Numbered from the stretch's first letter, positions 7,291-15,276 are shown. The stretch is 35,842 nucleotides of DNA from Syntrophobacterales bacterium GWC2_56_13 (GCA_001830835.1 MICJ01000037.1:112-35953), one strand, 5' to 3'. Notes: a model not told the origin generated them from the letters alone. Numbers and translations: made by a program.

Positions 7291-8883
7291 TTGCGTATCA
7301 GCCTGATTTCCAAATTGACCATCGGCACCAGTCTCATCCTGCTTGTCTTCATGGTGTTTTTTGCTTACATCAATATCGCCGCCCTTAAAACCATACTTCT
7401 GGATGCAGCCATCTCCGATGCCGACAAATTAAGCGAAACCATCATCAAGACCACCCATTATGAAATGTTGGAGGATAACCGGAAAAGGGCCTATGAAATG
7501 ATCGAGGAAGTAGGCACGCTGCAGGGGGTCGATCATATCAGGATGATCAATAAAAGCGGCAATATAACCTTCTCGACCGAAAAAGATGAAATCGGCGGCA
7601 CTCTCGACAAAACAGCGGCCGGTTGCAACATGTGTCACACCAGTGGTGAAACGAAAGTGCACGCCTCCACGATGAACAGGAGCCGGGTTTTTTTCGATAA
7701 GCAGGGGAAGCAGGTGGTAGGCATGGCCAAGGCCATCTACAATGAAAAAAGCTGTTATCTGTCATCATGCCACTTCCACCCGCCCCAGCAGAAAATCTTA
7801 GGCGTCCTGGATATCACCGTTTCCCTGGAAAACATGCATACGCTGATAGGCTATTACCGTAACAAAATCATTTTTCTGATGATGCTTCTGTTGTTGTTCA
7901 TTTCTATGTCCATCACCTTTTTCACCCATCGCCTGGTAAATCGTCCCGTAAAGAACCTTTTGACGCAAACCAAAAAAATAGCCCGGGGAGATCTCGATGC
8001 CCGTGTGCAAAATGTGTCGCACGATGAAATTGGTGAACTTTCCGACGCCTTCAATCAGATGACGGCCAGTCTCAAAAGCGCCAGGGTAGAGCTGGAAGAA
8101 TGGGGGAAAAATCTCGAGGCAAAGGTTACAGAAAGAACGCGCGAAATTAAGCAGATGCAGAACCAGTTGATCCGTTCGGAAAAATTGGTTTCCCTCGGAA
8201 GACTGGTGGCCGGCATTACCCATGAGATCAATAATCCCCTCACGGGCATCCTGATGTTCGCCACCTTGACCAGCCGAAGTCCTCAGCTGGACCCGTCTCT
8301 TAAAAGCGACATGGATGTCATCATTAACGAAGCCAATAGATGTGCGAAGATAGTAAAGGGGTTGCTTGAGTTTTCCCGCGAATCGATACCGCAGAAGAAA
8401 CCGGCATCCCTTAACAAAGTCATGGAGGGCACCCTCGATCTTATCGGTCGCCAATCAAGCTTTCACAATATCGATATCGTCAAGGACTATCAGACGGATT
8501 TGCCGCTTATTCCGATTGATGAAAACCAGATGCAACAGGTTTTTATCAACATGTTGCTCAACGCCAGCCAGTCCATGCCCGGCGGCGGAAGCATCTGCAT
8601 CAAAACATATACGGAAAATGAAGAATACGTTTGCCTTAAAATAACCGATACCGGGACAGGTATCGCCGATGATGACCTTCAGAAGATATTTGATCCTTTT
8701 TTCACCACGAAAAGCGATAAGGGCACAGGATTAGGTCTTTCCGTTTCCTATGGGATCATCGAAAGGCATGGCGGCAAGATCGAAGTGCAGAGCAAACTGA
8801 GCGAGGGAACGACTTTCACCATCAAACTTCCTCTTCACCCGCAAGGCAGGGAGACCCCGGCCGCCAGCAGCCCTGCGAATTAG
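7291..8883 (+). CDS. Membrane sensor histidine kinase with two c-type heme motifs
   Basis: A 530-residue two-helix sensor kinase. TM1 is about 9-28 and TM2 about 191-213, and the ~160-residue periplasmic loop between them carries CNMCH (112-116) and a CX4CH motif, CYLSSCH (155-161). Both are covalent heme attachment signatures. HAMP follows at ~213-266, then a coiled coil, HisKA with the phospho-accepting H311 (AGITHEINNPLTG), an N-box (NMLLNAS), DTGTGI and GTGLGLSVSYG. It probably senses redox state or a small ligand through periplasmic heme and phosphorylates a response regulator, most likely the NtrC-type one at 13576-15018. The TTG at 7291 is the only start close to a GGGGAG site. It points at the quinol-oxidoreductase operon downstream but is separated from it by a sigma-54 promoter. 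Confidence 0.9.
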   Translation: MRISLISKLTIGTSLILLVFMVFFAYINIAALKTILLDAAISDADKLSETIIKTTHYEMLEDNRKRAYEMIEEVGTLQGVDHIRMINKSGNITFSTEKDEIGGTLDKTAAGCNMCHTSGETKVHASTMNRSRVFFDKQGKQVVGMAKAIYNEKSCYLSSCHFHPPQQKILGVLDITVSLENMHTLIGYYRNKIIFLMMLLLLFISMSITFFTHRLVNRPVKNLLTQTKKIARGDLDARVQNVSHDEIGELSDAFNQMTASLKSARVELEEWGKNLEAKVTERTREIKQMQNQLIRSEKLVSLGRLVAGITHEINNPLTGILMFATLTSRSPQLDPSLKSDMDVIINEANRCAKIVKGLLEFSRESIPQKKPASLNKVMEGTLDLIGRQSSFHNIDIVKDYQTDLPLIPIDENQMQQVFINMLLNASQSMPGGGSICIKTYTENEEYVCLKITDTGTGIADDDLQKIFDPFFTTKSDKGTGLGLSVSYGIIERHGGKIEVQSKLSEGTTFTIKLPLHPQGRETPAASSPAN

Positions 8884-8971
8884 GGGTTCTGCCAGCCTCG
8901 ACCGTATTTGAAAAATACAGGTTCCCCGCAATGGGTTGCGTGATGCTGTCCTCAAACGTTTCCCCCTTGGC

Positions 8972-8988
8972 GTATATAATTTTATACA
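8972..8988 (-). promoter_or_regulatory. Candidate enhancer dyad A
   Basis: Read on the minus strand it is TGTATAAAATTATATAC. It shares the 13-mer TGTATAAAATTAT with site B at 9072 but faces the other way. Its centre is about 229 bp upstream of the predicted sigma-54 start. Confidence 0.5.
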
Positions 8989-9071
8989 AAGCGGCGTTCT
9001 TCGACATCTCCCATGGTTATGGCAACTTGGCTCTCTGCGTTTCCGATTCCGATCCCCTGTCAAACTCAACC

Positions 9072-9090
9072 TGTATAAAATTATCATACA
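9072..9090 (+). promoter_or_regulatory. Candidate enhancer dyad B
   Basis: TGTATAAAATTATCATACA, a TGTAT-N9-ATACA inverted repeat. Its centre is about 128 bp upstream of the predicted sigma-54 start, the usual distance for an NtrC-family enhancer. The nearby NtrC-type regulator is the obvious candidate binder. Confidence 0.55.
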
Positions 9091-9182
9091 TTGCCGGCGA
9101 AAAAATCTTGCCCACGAATGTTCTTCTAAAAAAACATTTTTGAAAACAATATGATACGCCAATAAGCCGGAAATCCCCTTCA

Positions 9183-9198
9183 TGGCATGACCATTGCA
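9183..9198 (+). promoter_or_regulatory. Sigma-54 (RpoN) promoter
   Basis: TGGCATG-ACCA-TTGCA matches the -24/-12 consensus TGGCAYG-N4-TTGCW at every specified position. Transcription would begin near 9209, ~64 nt before the first gene of the operon. The linked NtrC-type activator makes this functionally credible. Confidence 0.85.
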
Positions 9199-9272
9199 AA
9201 AACGAAAGTTGAAAAGACGGCAATGGGTAAGAGGATTCGACGTAAGGAATAGGATAAGGAAAGGAGGAAGCC

Positions 9273-9518
9273 ATGAAATTCATAATAGCCCTCGTCATGG
9301 TGATGATGGTCAAAACGGTGCCGGCGTTGGCTTCCAGTGGACAAGAAACAATGGGACCCAGCCTGCTGCTGCTCCTTTTCTTCGGGTTTGGCGCCCTGAT
9401 TGTCGTGTGCCAGTTGATCCCCAGTTTGGTGCTCTTTTGCTCTATGATGAAAGGCCTGTTCGGCAAAGCCGTGAAAAATCCCATGCCCGTGATAGACGAA
9501 AAGAAGGAAACGGTCTGA
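9273..9518 (+). CDS. Small membrane protein, paralogue A
   Basis: An 81-residue protein with a signal-like N-terminal helix ending near VPALA (about residue 20), one strong hydrophobic helix (~29-58) and a short charged tail. It is clearly paralogous to the protein at 10029: both share the pattern GFxALxVVxQLIP followed by a KG dipeptide and a basic, Pro-containing tail. A strong AGGAGG-type site precedes the ATG. It is the first gene after the sigma-54 promoter, in the operon with the cytochrome/FeS/NrfD subunits. I do not recognise a named family. Possible roles are accessory subunit or assembly factor of the quinol oxidoreductase. Confidence 0.8.
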   Translation: MKFIIALVMVMMVKTVPALASSGQETMGPSLLLLLFFGFGALIVVCQLIPSLVLFCSMMKGLFGKAVKNPMPVIDEKKETV

Positions 9519-9563
9519 ATAAACGGATGACAAGCTGAATCCGAAAAAGGGGAGGGGAAAATC

Positions 9564-9950
9564 ATGTTAGGTCTTGTCATTGCAGCCAAAGATATTGAGA
9601 CTCGTAAGCAAATGGCAGATCTCCTTATCGATGCGGGTTACGACGTTATGGTGACCAACTCAGCCGCCAGAGCTATCGACAATGTTTTAAATAAAACCGC
9701 GCGGGTGTTGCTTTTAGGAACGGAAGTGGGTGAATTCACCTCTGCAGAGCTGGTGCCTCTGTTGAAGAAGTGCAACCGAAAACTGTCCATCATCCTGGTG
9801 TCCAACGATACCTCCCTGCCGTTGATCCGCAAGCTGCGCAGTGAAGGGATTTTTTATCATGCGCTTAAGCCGGTAAGCCGGGAAGACCGGGAAGAAATTC
9901 GCCAAGCAGTGCAGTGCGCATTCCAGAGGTTCAGTGAACAGCCGGGCTGA
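9564..9950 (+). CDS. Receiver-like (CheY-fold) protein lacking the phospho-acceptor Asp
   Basis: A 128-residue protein with the alternating beta/alpha pattern of a response-regulator receiver: LGLVIAAKDIETRKQMADLL, then ARVLLLGTEVGEF, then SIILVSNDTS, then HALKPVS. The switch Lys (K102 in ALKP) is kept, but strand 3 ends LLLGTE, so the usual Asp is absent, and the acidic pocket at the N-terminus is reduced to one D10. It is therefore a pseudo-receiver, expected to signal by binding rather than by phosphorylation. The ATG at 9564 follows GGGGAGGGG. It is embedded between the two small membrane protein genes inside the quinol-oxidoreductase operon, an unusual position for a cytosolic signalling domain. 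Confidence 0.75.
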   Translation: MLGLVIAAKDIETRKQMADLLIDAGYDVMVTNSAARAIDNVLNKTARVLLLGTEVGEFTSAELVPLLKKCNRKLSIILVSNDTSLPLIRKLRSEGIFYHALKPVSREDREEIRQAVQCAFQRFSEQPG

Positions 9951-10028
9951 TTGAGCGATGGCGCCGGAAAGAGGTGCAACACATTGCCGGACCGCCCCAA
10001 GGCCCAGCCAACAAACAAGGAGGACGTC

Positions 10029-10271
10029 ATGAGAAAGCAATATTTGTTAATCAACACGCTGGCAGTATGGTTGGCAACGATCACCAACGCCTATGCGGCC
10101 GAAACCACCAAGGTGTACAGCAGCGGCATCCTGGTGCTCATTTTCATCGGCTTCTGCGCTCTGGTCGTCGTCGCCCAGTTGATCCCTGCAATTCTTGTTC
10201 TGATGGGAGTGATCAAGGGCTTTGTCAAAGGGAGCAAAGAAAAACCGATCGAGGTTGAAGCAAACAAATAA
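10029..10271 (+). CDS. Small membrane protein, paralogue B
   Basis: An 80-residue protein with a signal peptide-like start (cleavage plausible after NAYA, about residue 23), one hydrophobic helix (~34-62) with GFCALVVVAQLIPA, and a basic tail (KGFVKGSKEKP). It is the second copy of the family seen at 9273. The ATG at 10029 sits 6 bases after an AAGGAGG site; the open frame extends upstream but without support. It is followed by a 59-residue membrane peptide, the pentaheme cytochrome, the FeS protein and the NrfD-like subunit. Duplication within one operon suggests the two copies occupy distinct positions or form a heteromer. Confidence 0.8.
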   Translation: MRKQYLLINTLAVWLATITNAYAAETTKVYSSGILVLIFIGFCALVVVAQLIPAILVLMGVIKGFVKGSKEKPIEVEANK

Positions 10272-10332
10272 AAGAGGTGGCAGCTGTCGGTTCCGCAATC
10301 GACTGCCTGCCCACAAGAACAGGAGGCTCAAC

Positions 10333-10512
10333 ATGTTAGATATACTACAGTCCGTAGGCGAATTTAAAACGGTCTATACCATGGTTGATTTCTACCAGTA
10401 CATCAAAGGGGTGGAATACCTTATCTGCATAGGTTTCTTCGTAGGGTTCCCCGCTTTCTACAAATACATCAACACAACGGTAGATACACCGGAAGAGCGC
10501 TCCACGCACTAG
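10333..10512 (+). CDS. 59-residue membrane peptide, HmcD-like
   Basis: A short protein with one hydrophobic segment (about residues 27-45: YLICIGFFVGFPAFYKY) preceded by DFYQYIKG. The FYQ..KG-hydrophobic-YK layout recalls the very small HmcD subunit of the Desulfovibrio Hmc complex, but a peptide this short cannot be assigned with certainty. The start is fixed by AGGAGG 6 bases before the ATG at 10333. Its place directly upstream of the cytochrome, FeS and NrfD genes supports a structural role in the same membrane complex. Confidence 0.65.
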   Translation: MLDILQSVGEFKTVYTMVDFYQYIKGVEYLICIGFFVGFPAFYKYINTTVDTPEERSTH

Positions 10513-10616
10513 AATCGGGGCTGATTTTCCACAGTGGTAAAAACCGGAAAGTCGTGATAAATGTCGGGCTAGTACCGTGATGAAAAATACCATCTCTAAT
10601 CAAGGGGAACTCCACC

Positions 10617-11144
10617 ATGCACGTTGTCAGAAACTGGCTTATCAGAGGTGTCTTAGTGATCGCGCTGACCATAGCCCCGGCCGACAGTCGCGCCCAAAAC
10701 ATGCCGGATTCCATAGACCTGGATTCTCTGGTACAATTTTACGAGAAAGTGAGCTTCGACCATGCCAAGCATATCGGGCTCAGCAAAGATTGCTCGGTGT
10801 GCCATCACCATACGACCGGGACACCGACGGAAGACGCCAATTGTATTAGATGTCATAAAAACAGCGCCGCGACCGCTGTTGTGGCCTGCACGGCCTGCCA
10901 CTCCGCCCAGCCTTTCTCTGCCGAAACCATAAAGAAAAACAAAAGCAACGTAAAAAGCTACCACAAAGACATGCCGGGGCTCAAGGGCGCCTATCATCAG
11001 AGTTGCGGGGGATGCCACGCCAGGGATGGCGGGCCGACCGGGTGCCAGGATTGTCACCCGCGGAAAAAATCGGGCGATGCATTTTATCATGCCGGTGAGT
11101 ACGCACCCAAAACCCCAAAGAACGGGAAAAGCCGCGGCCGTTGA
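10617..11144 (+). CDS. Periplasmic pentaheme c-type cytochrome (Cbc/Hmc-type subunit)
   Basis: A 175-residue protein with an N-terminal Sec signal (cleavage plausible after SRA, near residue 26) and five CxxCH motifs at 59-63, 76-80, 91-95, 130-134 and 143-147. The remaining His residues (FDHAKHIG, HHH, SYHKD, AYH) can supply distal ligands, as in class III cytochromes. It should accept electrons in the periplasm from the downstream FeS/NrfD pair. The layout cytochrome - ferredoxin-like - NrfD matches Geobacter Cbc4-type and Desulfovibrio Hmc/Nrf-type menaquinol oxidoreductases. A Lys/Arg-rich tail (KTPKNGKSRGR) ends the protein. I cannot say which named complex it belongs to. Confidence 0.88.
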   Translation: MHVVRNWLIRGVLVIALTIAPADSRAQNMPDSIDLDSLVQFYEKVSFDHAKHIGLSKDCSVCHHHTTGTPTEDANCIRCHKNSAATAVVACTACHSAQPFSAETIKKNKSNVKSYHKDMPGLKGAYHQSCGGCHARDGGPTGCQDCHPRKKSGDAFYHAGEYAPKTPKNGKSRGR

Positions 11145-11206
11145 TGAAACATGACCGGGGCACGCATTCCTGTAAATTCCAGTTCGACGTTTAAGGAGAG
11201 TTAAAC

Positions 11207-12127
11207 ATGAAACGGAGAGATTTCCTAAAGGCTTGGATGATATGTGGAGCTTCGACTACGTTTGGCATCACAAGAAACGCCTGGGGGGGCGCCTCTTTTG
11301 AAGGGTATCCCGAAAGAATGGGGGTTCTGGTGGACCTGACCCGCTGCGTCGGCTGCCGCAGCTGCGAGGCTGCATGCAACAAGGAACAACAGCTTCCCGC
11401 CCCGTCGGCGCCATTTGACGATCTATCGGTATTCGACAGAAAACGTCGCCCCACTGAAAAGGCCTACACCGTCATCAACCGCTACGAGACTACAAAAGCG
11501 GGCGGCCCTGTCTATCGCAAGATCCAGTGCAATCATTGCAACGAGCCGGGCTGCCTCTCTTCCTGTCTTGTCAATGCCTACACCAAAACCCAAGAGGGGG
11601 CGGTGATCTACAATCCCAAGGTCTGCATCGGGTGCCGTGCCTGCATGGTGGCCTGTCCTTTCAACATCCCGGGCTACAGTTATTCCAGCGCCTTCAATCC
11701 TCTGGTCAAGAAATGCGTATTCTGCTACGACACCCGCCTGAAAAACGGCAAGTCCCCCGCCTGCGTGGAGATCTGCCCGCAGGAAACCCTTACGTTCGGC
11801 CATCTGAACGACCTGATCAAGATCGGTCACGAGAGGATCCGGGAAATGCCGGACAAATATATCGATCACATTTACGGCGAAAAGGAGGTGGGGGGGACCG
11901 GTTGGATATATCTCTCCGGCGTGCCGTTCGACAAGGTCGGCTTCGATACGACCCTGGGGAACGAACCGATCATCTCCAATGTCAAGGAGTTTCTCGGCCT
12001 CATACCCATGGTGCTTGCCATCTGGCCGGCACTTTTTACCGGCTTTCATCTGCTGTCGACCCGCAATAATAATGACCCTTCCAAGCAAGGAGATTCCCAT
12101 TCTTATCGAGAGGATGCCAAACCATGA
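11207..12127 (+). CDS. Tat-exported 4x[4Fe-4S] ferredoxin-like electron transfer subunit (HybA/HmcB type)
   Basis: A 306-residue iron-sulfur protein. The N-terminus MKRRDFLK is a twin-arginine signal. Sixteen Cys in four clusters are visible: 47/50/53/57, 108/111/116/120, 140/143/146/150 and 170/173/186/190, the arrangement of DmsB/NrfC/HybA/HmcB proteins. A hydrophobic helix near 270-292 (IPMVLAIWPALFTGFHLL) anchors it on the periplasmic face, as in HybA and HmcB. It should relay electrons between the NrfD-like quinol site and the pentaheme cytochrome. The stop overlaps the next start in ATGA at 12124, so it is translationally coupled to the NrfD-like subunit. A GGAG site precedes the ATG. 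Confidence 0.92.
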   Translation: MKRRDFLKAWMICGASTTFGITRNAWGGASFEGYPERMGVLVDLTRCVGCRSCEAACNKEQQLPAPSAPFDDLSVFDRKRRPTEKAYTVINRYETTKAGGPVYRKIQCNHCNEPGCLSSCLVNAYTKTQEGAVIYNPKVCIGCRACMVACPFNIPGYSYSSAFNPLVKKCVFCYDTRLKNGKSPACVEICPQETLTFGHLNDLIKIGHERIREMPDKYIDHIYGEKEVGGTGWIYLSGVPFDKVGFDTTLGNEPIISNVKEFLGLIPMVLAIWPALFTGFHLLSTRNNNDPSKQGDSHSYREDAKP

Positions 12128-13434
12128 ACAAATTAAAAGCGCAAGAGGTAACAATCGTCGACTCCCCTTACAAGGATCCGGGAAAGACCAAATGGAGCGT
12201 GCAAGAAAAGTTGCTGCTCGGTCTGACCCCACAACAGTATGTTGCCCAAGCCCTGCGCAATCCCTTCAACTGGCTTCTGGCCATCATCTTTGCCATAGGG
12301 CTCCCTATTATCGCTGGCCGATTTCTATTCGGCCTCTCCTGGGTCACTGACAGCTCTTACGACTACCCGTGGGGGCTTTTCTTAGGATTTGGCCTGTTCA
12401 CCTTGGTTCCTCTCTCTTCGTCTGGTTTTCAACTCGGCACAGCCGTGGAACTCTTCGGACGTCACGATCTCAAACCGATCGAACGTCTCGCCCTGTTGAA
12501 CGGCCTGCTGGGCTATTTTTTCGCCGTCTGTTACCTGTTGGTCGACCTGGGCCAGCCCTGGCGACTCCCCTATCCGATGCTGATCGCGTTCGGTCCCGCC
12601 GCGGTCCTGTTTCTGGTCGCCTGGCATGTGGCTACCTATCTTTCCGTACAGATCGCGGAGGTGTCGGTGTCCTTTTTTGAATGGATCGGTTTCCCAATGG
12701 GCAAACAGGCGGTGCGTAAGATCACCCTCGGTCTCACCGTGGCGGGAATCATCCTCTCCACCCTCCACCAAGGGGCGTTGGGAGCTCTCTTCACTTATGC
12801 CCCCGGCAAGGTTCACCCTCTATGGTACTCGGCCTCGTTTCAGTGGCTCCACTTCTTCGTTTCATCCATGCCGGCCGGGCTTTGCATGGTGATCGTGGTC
12901 GGCAGCATCGTCAAAAAGACGATGGCATGGCGCTGTGACGACAACTTCATGAAGAATGTAGACAAGCTCTCGATCACCCTCGCCAGGGGCGCCTGCATGG
13001 GGTTGGCCACCTATCTCACGATCAAACTGATCGGCGTGGCCCATGACAACAAGTGGGAATACCTGGCCAGCGGTTGGGGGCTGTGGTACCTGTTTGAAAT
13101 CGGCGTCGGCGTCATCCTGCCGCTTGTACTCATCTCTTTCGCCATTAGGAACAACAAGATCGGGCTGGTCCGCTTCAGCGCGCTTCTCACCATCTTCGGC
13201 CTGGTGCTCAACCGGTTCAATACCGCCCTGATCACCTTTAACTGGAAACTGGGTGAATGGTTTATCCCCCACTGGCGTGAGGTAATGATCACCGTCACCA
13301 TCTTCGCCATCTATATAATGGTCTACCGTTTCATCCTCTACCGTCTACCGATCCTCTATACATGGAAGACAGCCGATGAACCCGTGCACGTCACGGAACC
13401 GATAAAAGAATCGGCCACCTATGTGACAGGATAG
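12124..13434 (+). CDS. NrfD/HybB/HmcC-type integral membrane quinol oxidoreductase subunit
   Basis: A 436-residue polytopic protein of the NrfD superfamily with about ten hydrophobic segments. The family hallmark (YPWGLFLGFGLFTLVPLSSS) comes after TM1, followed by LDLKPIERLALLNG-like and YLLVDLGQPWR segments typical of HybB/HmcC. These subunits bind (mena)quinone from the periplasmic side without heme. An N-terminal ~50 residues are cytosolic. Together with the preceding FeS and cytochrome subunits it forms a complete quinol:cytochrome c oxidoreductase module. It is the last gene of the operon; I see no convincing terminator in the 140 bp before the convergent regulator gene. The electron transfer direction cannot be read from the sequence. 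Confidence 0.92.
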   Translation: MNKLKAQEVTIVDSPYKDPGKTKWSVQEKLLLGLTPQQYVAQALRNPFNWLLAIIFAIGLPIIAGRFLFGLSWVTDSSYDYPWGLFLGFGLFTLVPLSSSGFQLGTAVELFGRHDLKPIERLALLNGLLGYFFAVCYLLVDLGQPWRLPYPMLIAFGPAAVLFLVAWHVATYLSVQIAEVSVSFFEWIGFPMGKQAVRKITLGLTVAGIILSTLHQGALGALFTYAPGKVHPLWYSASFQWLHFFVSSMPAGLCMVIVVGSIVKKTMAWRCDDNFMKNVDKLSITLARGACMGLATYLTIKLIGVAHDNKWEYLASGWGLWYLFEIGVGVILPLVLISFAIRNNKIGLVRFSALLTIFGLVLNRFNTALITFNWKLGEWFIPHWREVMITVTIFAIYIMVYRFILYRLPILYTWKTADEPVHVTEPIKESATYVTG

Positions 13435-13575
13435 ACAGCAATGACGGCGCCGGGGGGAAGACCACTTGGCCACGAGGAAGAAAGGAATGTGAACCAAACG
13501 CGAACCGTTTGCCCGGGAAGGAAAAGCGACACCGTTACTTCTAGCGAAGCCCCGCGCGATTGGCGACGGGAAACT

Positions 13576-15018
13576 TCACTGGTTCTTTTGCTCATCTCTA
13601 ACGGATATTCCTAACTTTTTCAGGAGGGCATGAAAATTCGGCCTCAGCATCCCCGTTTCTTCAGCCGCCTGGGTAATGTTCCAGTTGCTCCTTTTAAGCG
13701 CGTTTATCACGAACGCCTTTTCAATATGCTCTATGGCCCGCTCCCGTATCTGTCTTTTTGTTTCCTTGAGTTCTTCCAGGCTTTGGGGAACAAAACCCTG
13801 CTCCGTATATACCCCATTCCCCTCTGTTTTGAGCTCCAGATCCGCTATGTTGATGATGCTTCCCTCACAAAGCACCACGGCTCTTTCTACGATGTTTTCA
13901 AGTTCTCTCACATTTCCGGGGAAATTATATTCCATTAAAAAGACTATGGCGTCAGGCGCCAGCCCGCGAACGTCCTTCCCAATCTCTTCGGAAAATTTTC
14001 TTAAAAAATGAGCGGTTAAAAGTTTAATATCCTCCCTTCGTTCTCTGAGCGGGGGGAGAGGGACGGGAATGACATTGAGACGGAAAAATAGGTCGTCGCG
14101 GAAAGACCCCTCGGCAACTATCACGCCAAGGTTCCTGTTGGTTGCCGCCAACAGCCGGATATCTATGGGCACAGGTCGGGTGTCCCCTATCGGGGTGATG
14201 ACCCGCTCCTGTAAAACCCGGAGAAGTTTTGCCTGGGTGGCAAGGCTGATATTGGAAATCTCGTCCAGAAAAAGAGTTCCCCCGTCGGCCACCTTGAAAA
14301 GCCCTGTCTTGCTCTGGATTGCTCCGGTAAAGGAGCCCTTGACATGGCCGAAAAGTTCGCTTTCCAGTAGGTTTTCTGCAAGCGAAGTACAGTCTACCGC
14401 AACAAAGGGATGGTCACGCCTTGGGCTGTTTTTATGTATGGCTCGGGCCACCAGTTCCTTACCGGTTCCGCTTTCTCCGGTGATAAGAACGGTGCTGTCG
14501 GTAGGGGCCACCTGCATTATCCGGCGATATACCTTTTGCATCCCCAGGCTCTCGCCGATGAAATTCTCAAACCCGTGATACTTTCCGATCTCCTTTTTCA
14601 GACTGGCGCTTTCCAATAACATCGCCCGTTCAGCAATCGATTTCTGCACCTTTTCGGTGATCTGTTCAGAGGTGAAGGGTTTGGCAATATAGTCAAATGC
14701 CCCGTTTTTCATCGCCTCCACCGCCGTGTCAACGGTGGCATAACCAGTGATGATGATGACAGGCACATCGGGCTGTAATATTTTGATTGCTTTGAGCACC
14801 TCAATGCCGTCCATCCCAGGCATCTTTAGATCAGTGATAACAACGTCGAATTCTCGCTCCTGTATCTTTTCAACAGCCGCCCTTCCGCTAGCCGAGGTCT
14901 CCACCCGAAAGCCCTCACTCTCGAGGATGCGCCTCATGCCTTCCCTGATGACAGCCTCGTCGTCAACGACCAGAATGTTGGATACCCCGGCGTTGCTTTC
15001 TTGTTTGCCTGACACCAT
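13576..15018 (-). CDS. NtrC-family sigma-54-dependent response regulator
   Basis: A 480-residue three-domain activator. The receiver (~12-125) has DD at 19-20, phospho-Asp D63 (ITDLKMPGMDG), T91-equivalent in IITGYA and K113 (IAKPF), all intact. The AAA+ domain has Walker A GESGTGKE (181-188), a sigma-54 contact loop written GSFTGA (228-233) instead of the usual GAFTGA, and GTLFLDEI as Walker B. The C-terminal Fis-type helix-turn-helix (~430-475) contains WNITQAAEETGM. It most likely partners the heme sensor kinase at 7291 and activates the sigma-54 promoter at 9183 through the dyads upstream. GAGGA lies 7 bases before the ATG. It is transcribed toward the operon it presumably controls. Confidence 0.93.
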   Translation of the reverse strand: MVSGKQESNAGVSNILVVDDEAVIREGMRRILESEGFRVETSASGRAAVEKIQEREFDVVITDLKMPGMDGIEVLKAIKILQPDVPVIIITGYATVDTAVEAMKNGAFDYIAKPFTSEQITEKVQKSIAERAMLLESASLKKEIGKYHGFENFIGESLGMQKVYRRIMQVAPTDSTVLITGESGTGKELVARAIHKNSPRRDHPFVAVDCTSLAENLLESELFGHVKGSFTGAIQSKTGLFKVADGGTLFLDEISNISLATQAKLLRVLQERVITPIGDTRPVPIDIRLLAATNRNLGVIVAEGSFRDDLFFRLNVIPVPLPPLRERREDIKLLTAHFLRKFSEEIGKDVRGLAPDAIVFLMEYNFPGNVRELENIVERAVVLCEGSIINIADLELKTEGNGVYTEQGFVPQSLEELKETKRQIRERAIEHIEKAFVINALKRSNWNITQAAEETGMLRPNFHALLKKLGISVRDEQKNQ

Positions 15019-15206
15019 TCTTTTATCCTCGAAAACCTCACATTCCTGTCGGTAAGGAGAAAATGAACGACCTATATCGTTGATTTTTTGCCAATGATTT
15101 TAAATTACCTCAATCAATCTTCCAAGTCAATTGAAGATCTCCGCAGCAGGCTTAGGAGAATGTTCGATCCTGAAAAGGAACAAACCATTTCGTTTTCACC
15201 CGCTTA

Positions 15207-15226
15207 CCCCGCGGCAAGCCACGGGG
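15207..15226. repeat. REP-like GC-rich palindrome
   Basis: CCCCGCGGCAAGCCACGGGG: the CCCCG/CGGGG arms and GGC/GCC inner pairs give a near-perfect 20-nt hairpin with a minimal loop. It resembles the CCCCGCGGC-type extragenic palindromes common in deltaproteobacterial intergenic DNA. Only one copy was noticed here. Confidence 0.45.
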
Positions 15227-15276
15227 AATGCGCTCGCTGACGGATTCAATAATTGAGAATAATAGCACAATAAGAA

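Larger units (their letters stand above)
8884..9272 (+). promoter_or_regulatory. Regulatory region of the quinol-oxidoreductase operon
   Basis: 389 bp without a gene. In order it holds a small palindrome GTATTTGAAAAATAC (8909-8923), two AT-rich dyads in opposite orientation (8972-8988 and 9072-9090), a consensus sigma-54 promoter (9183-9198), and a GGAGG ribosome site before the ATG at 9273. The arrangement is what an enhancer-dependent promoter needs. Confidence 0.7.
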
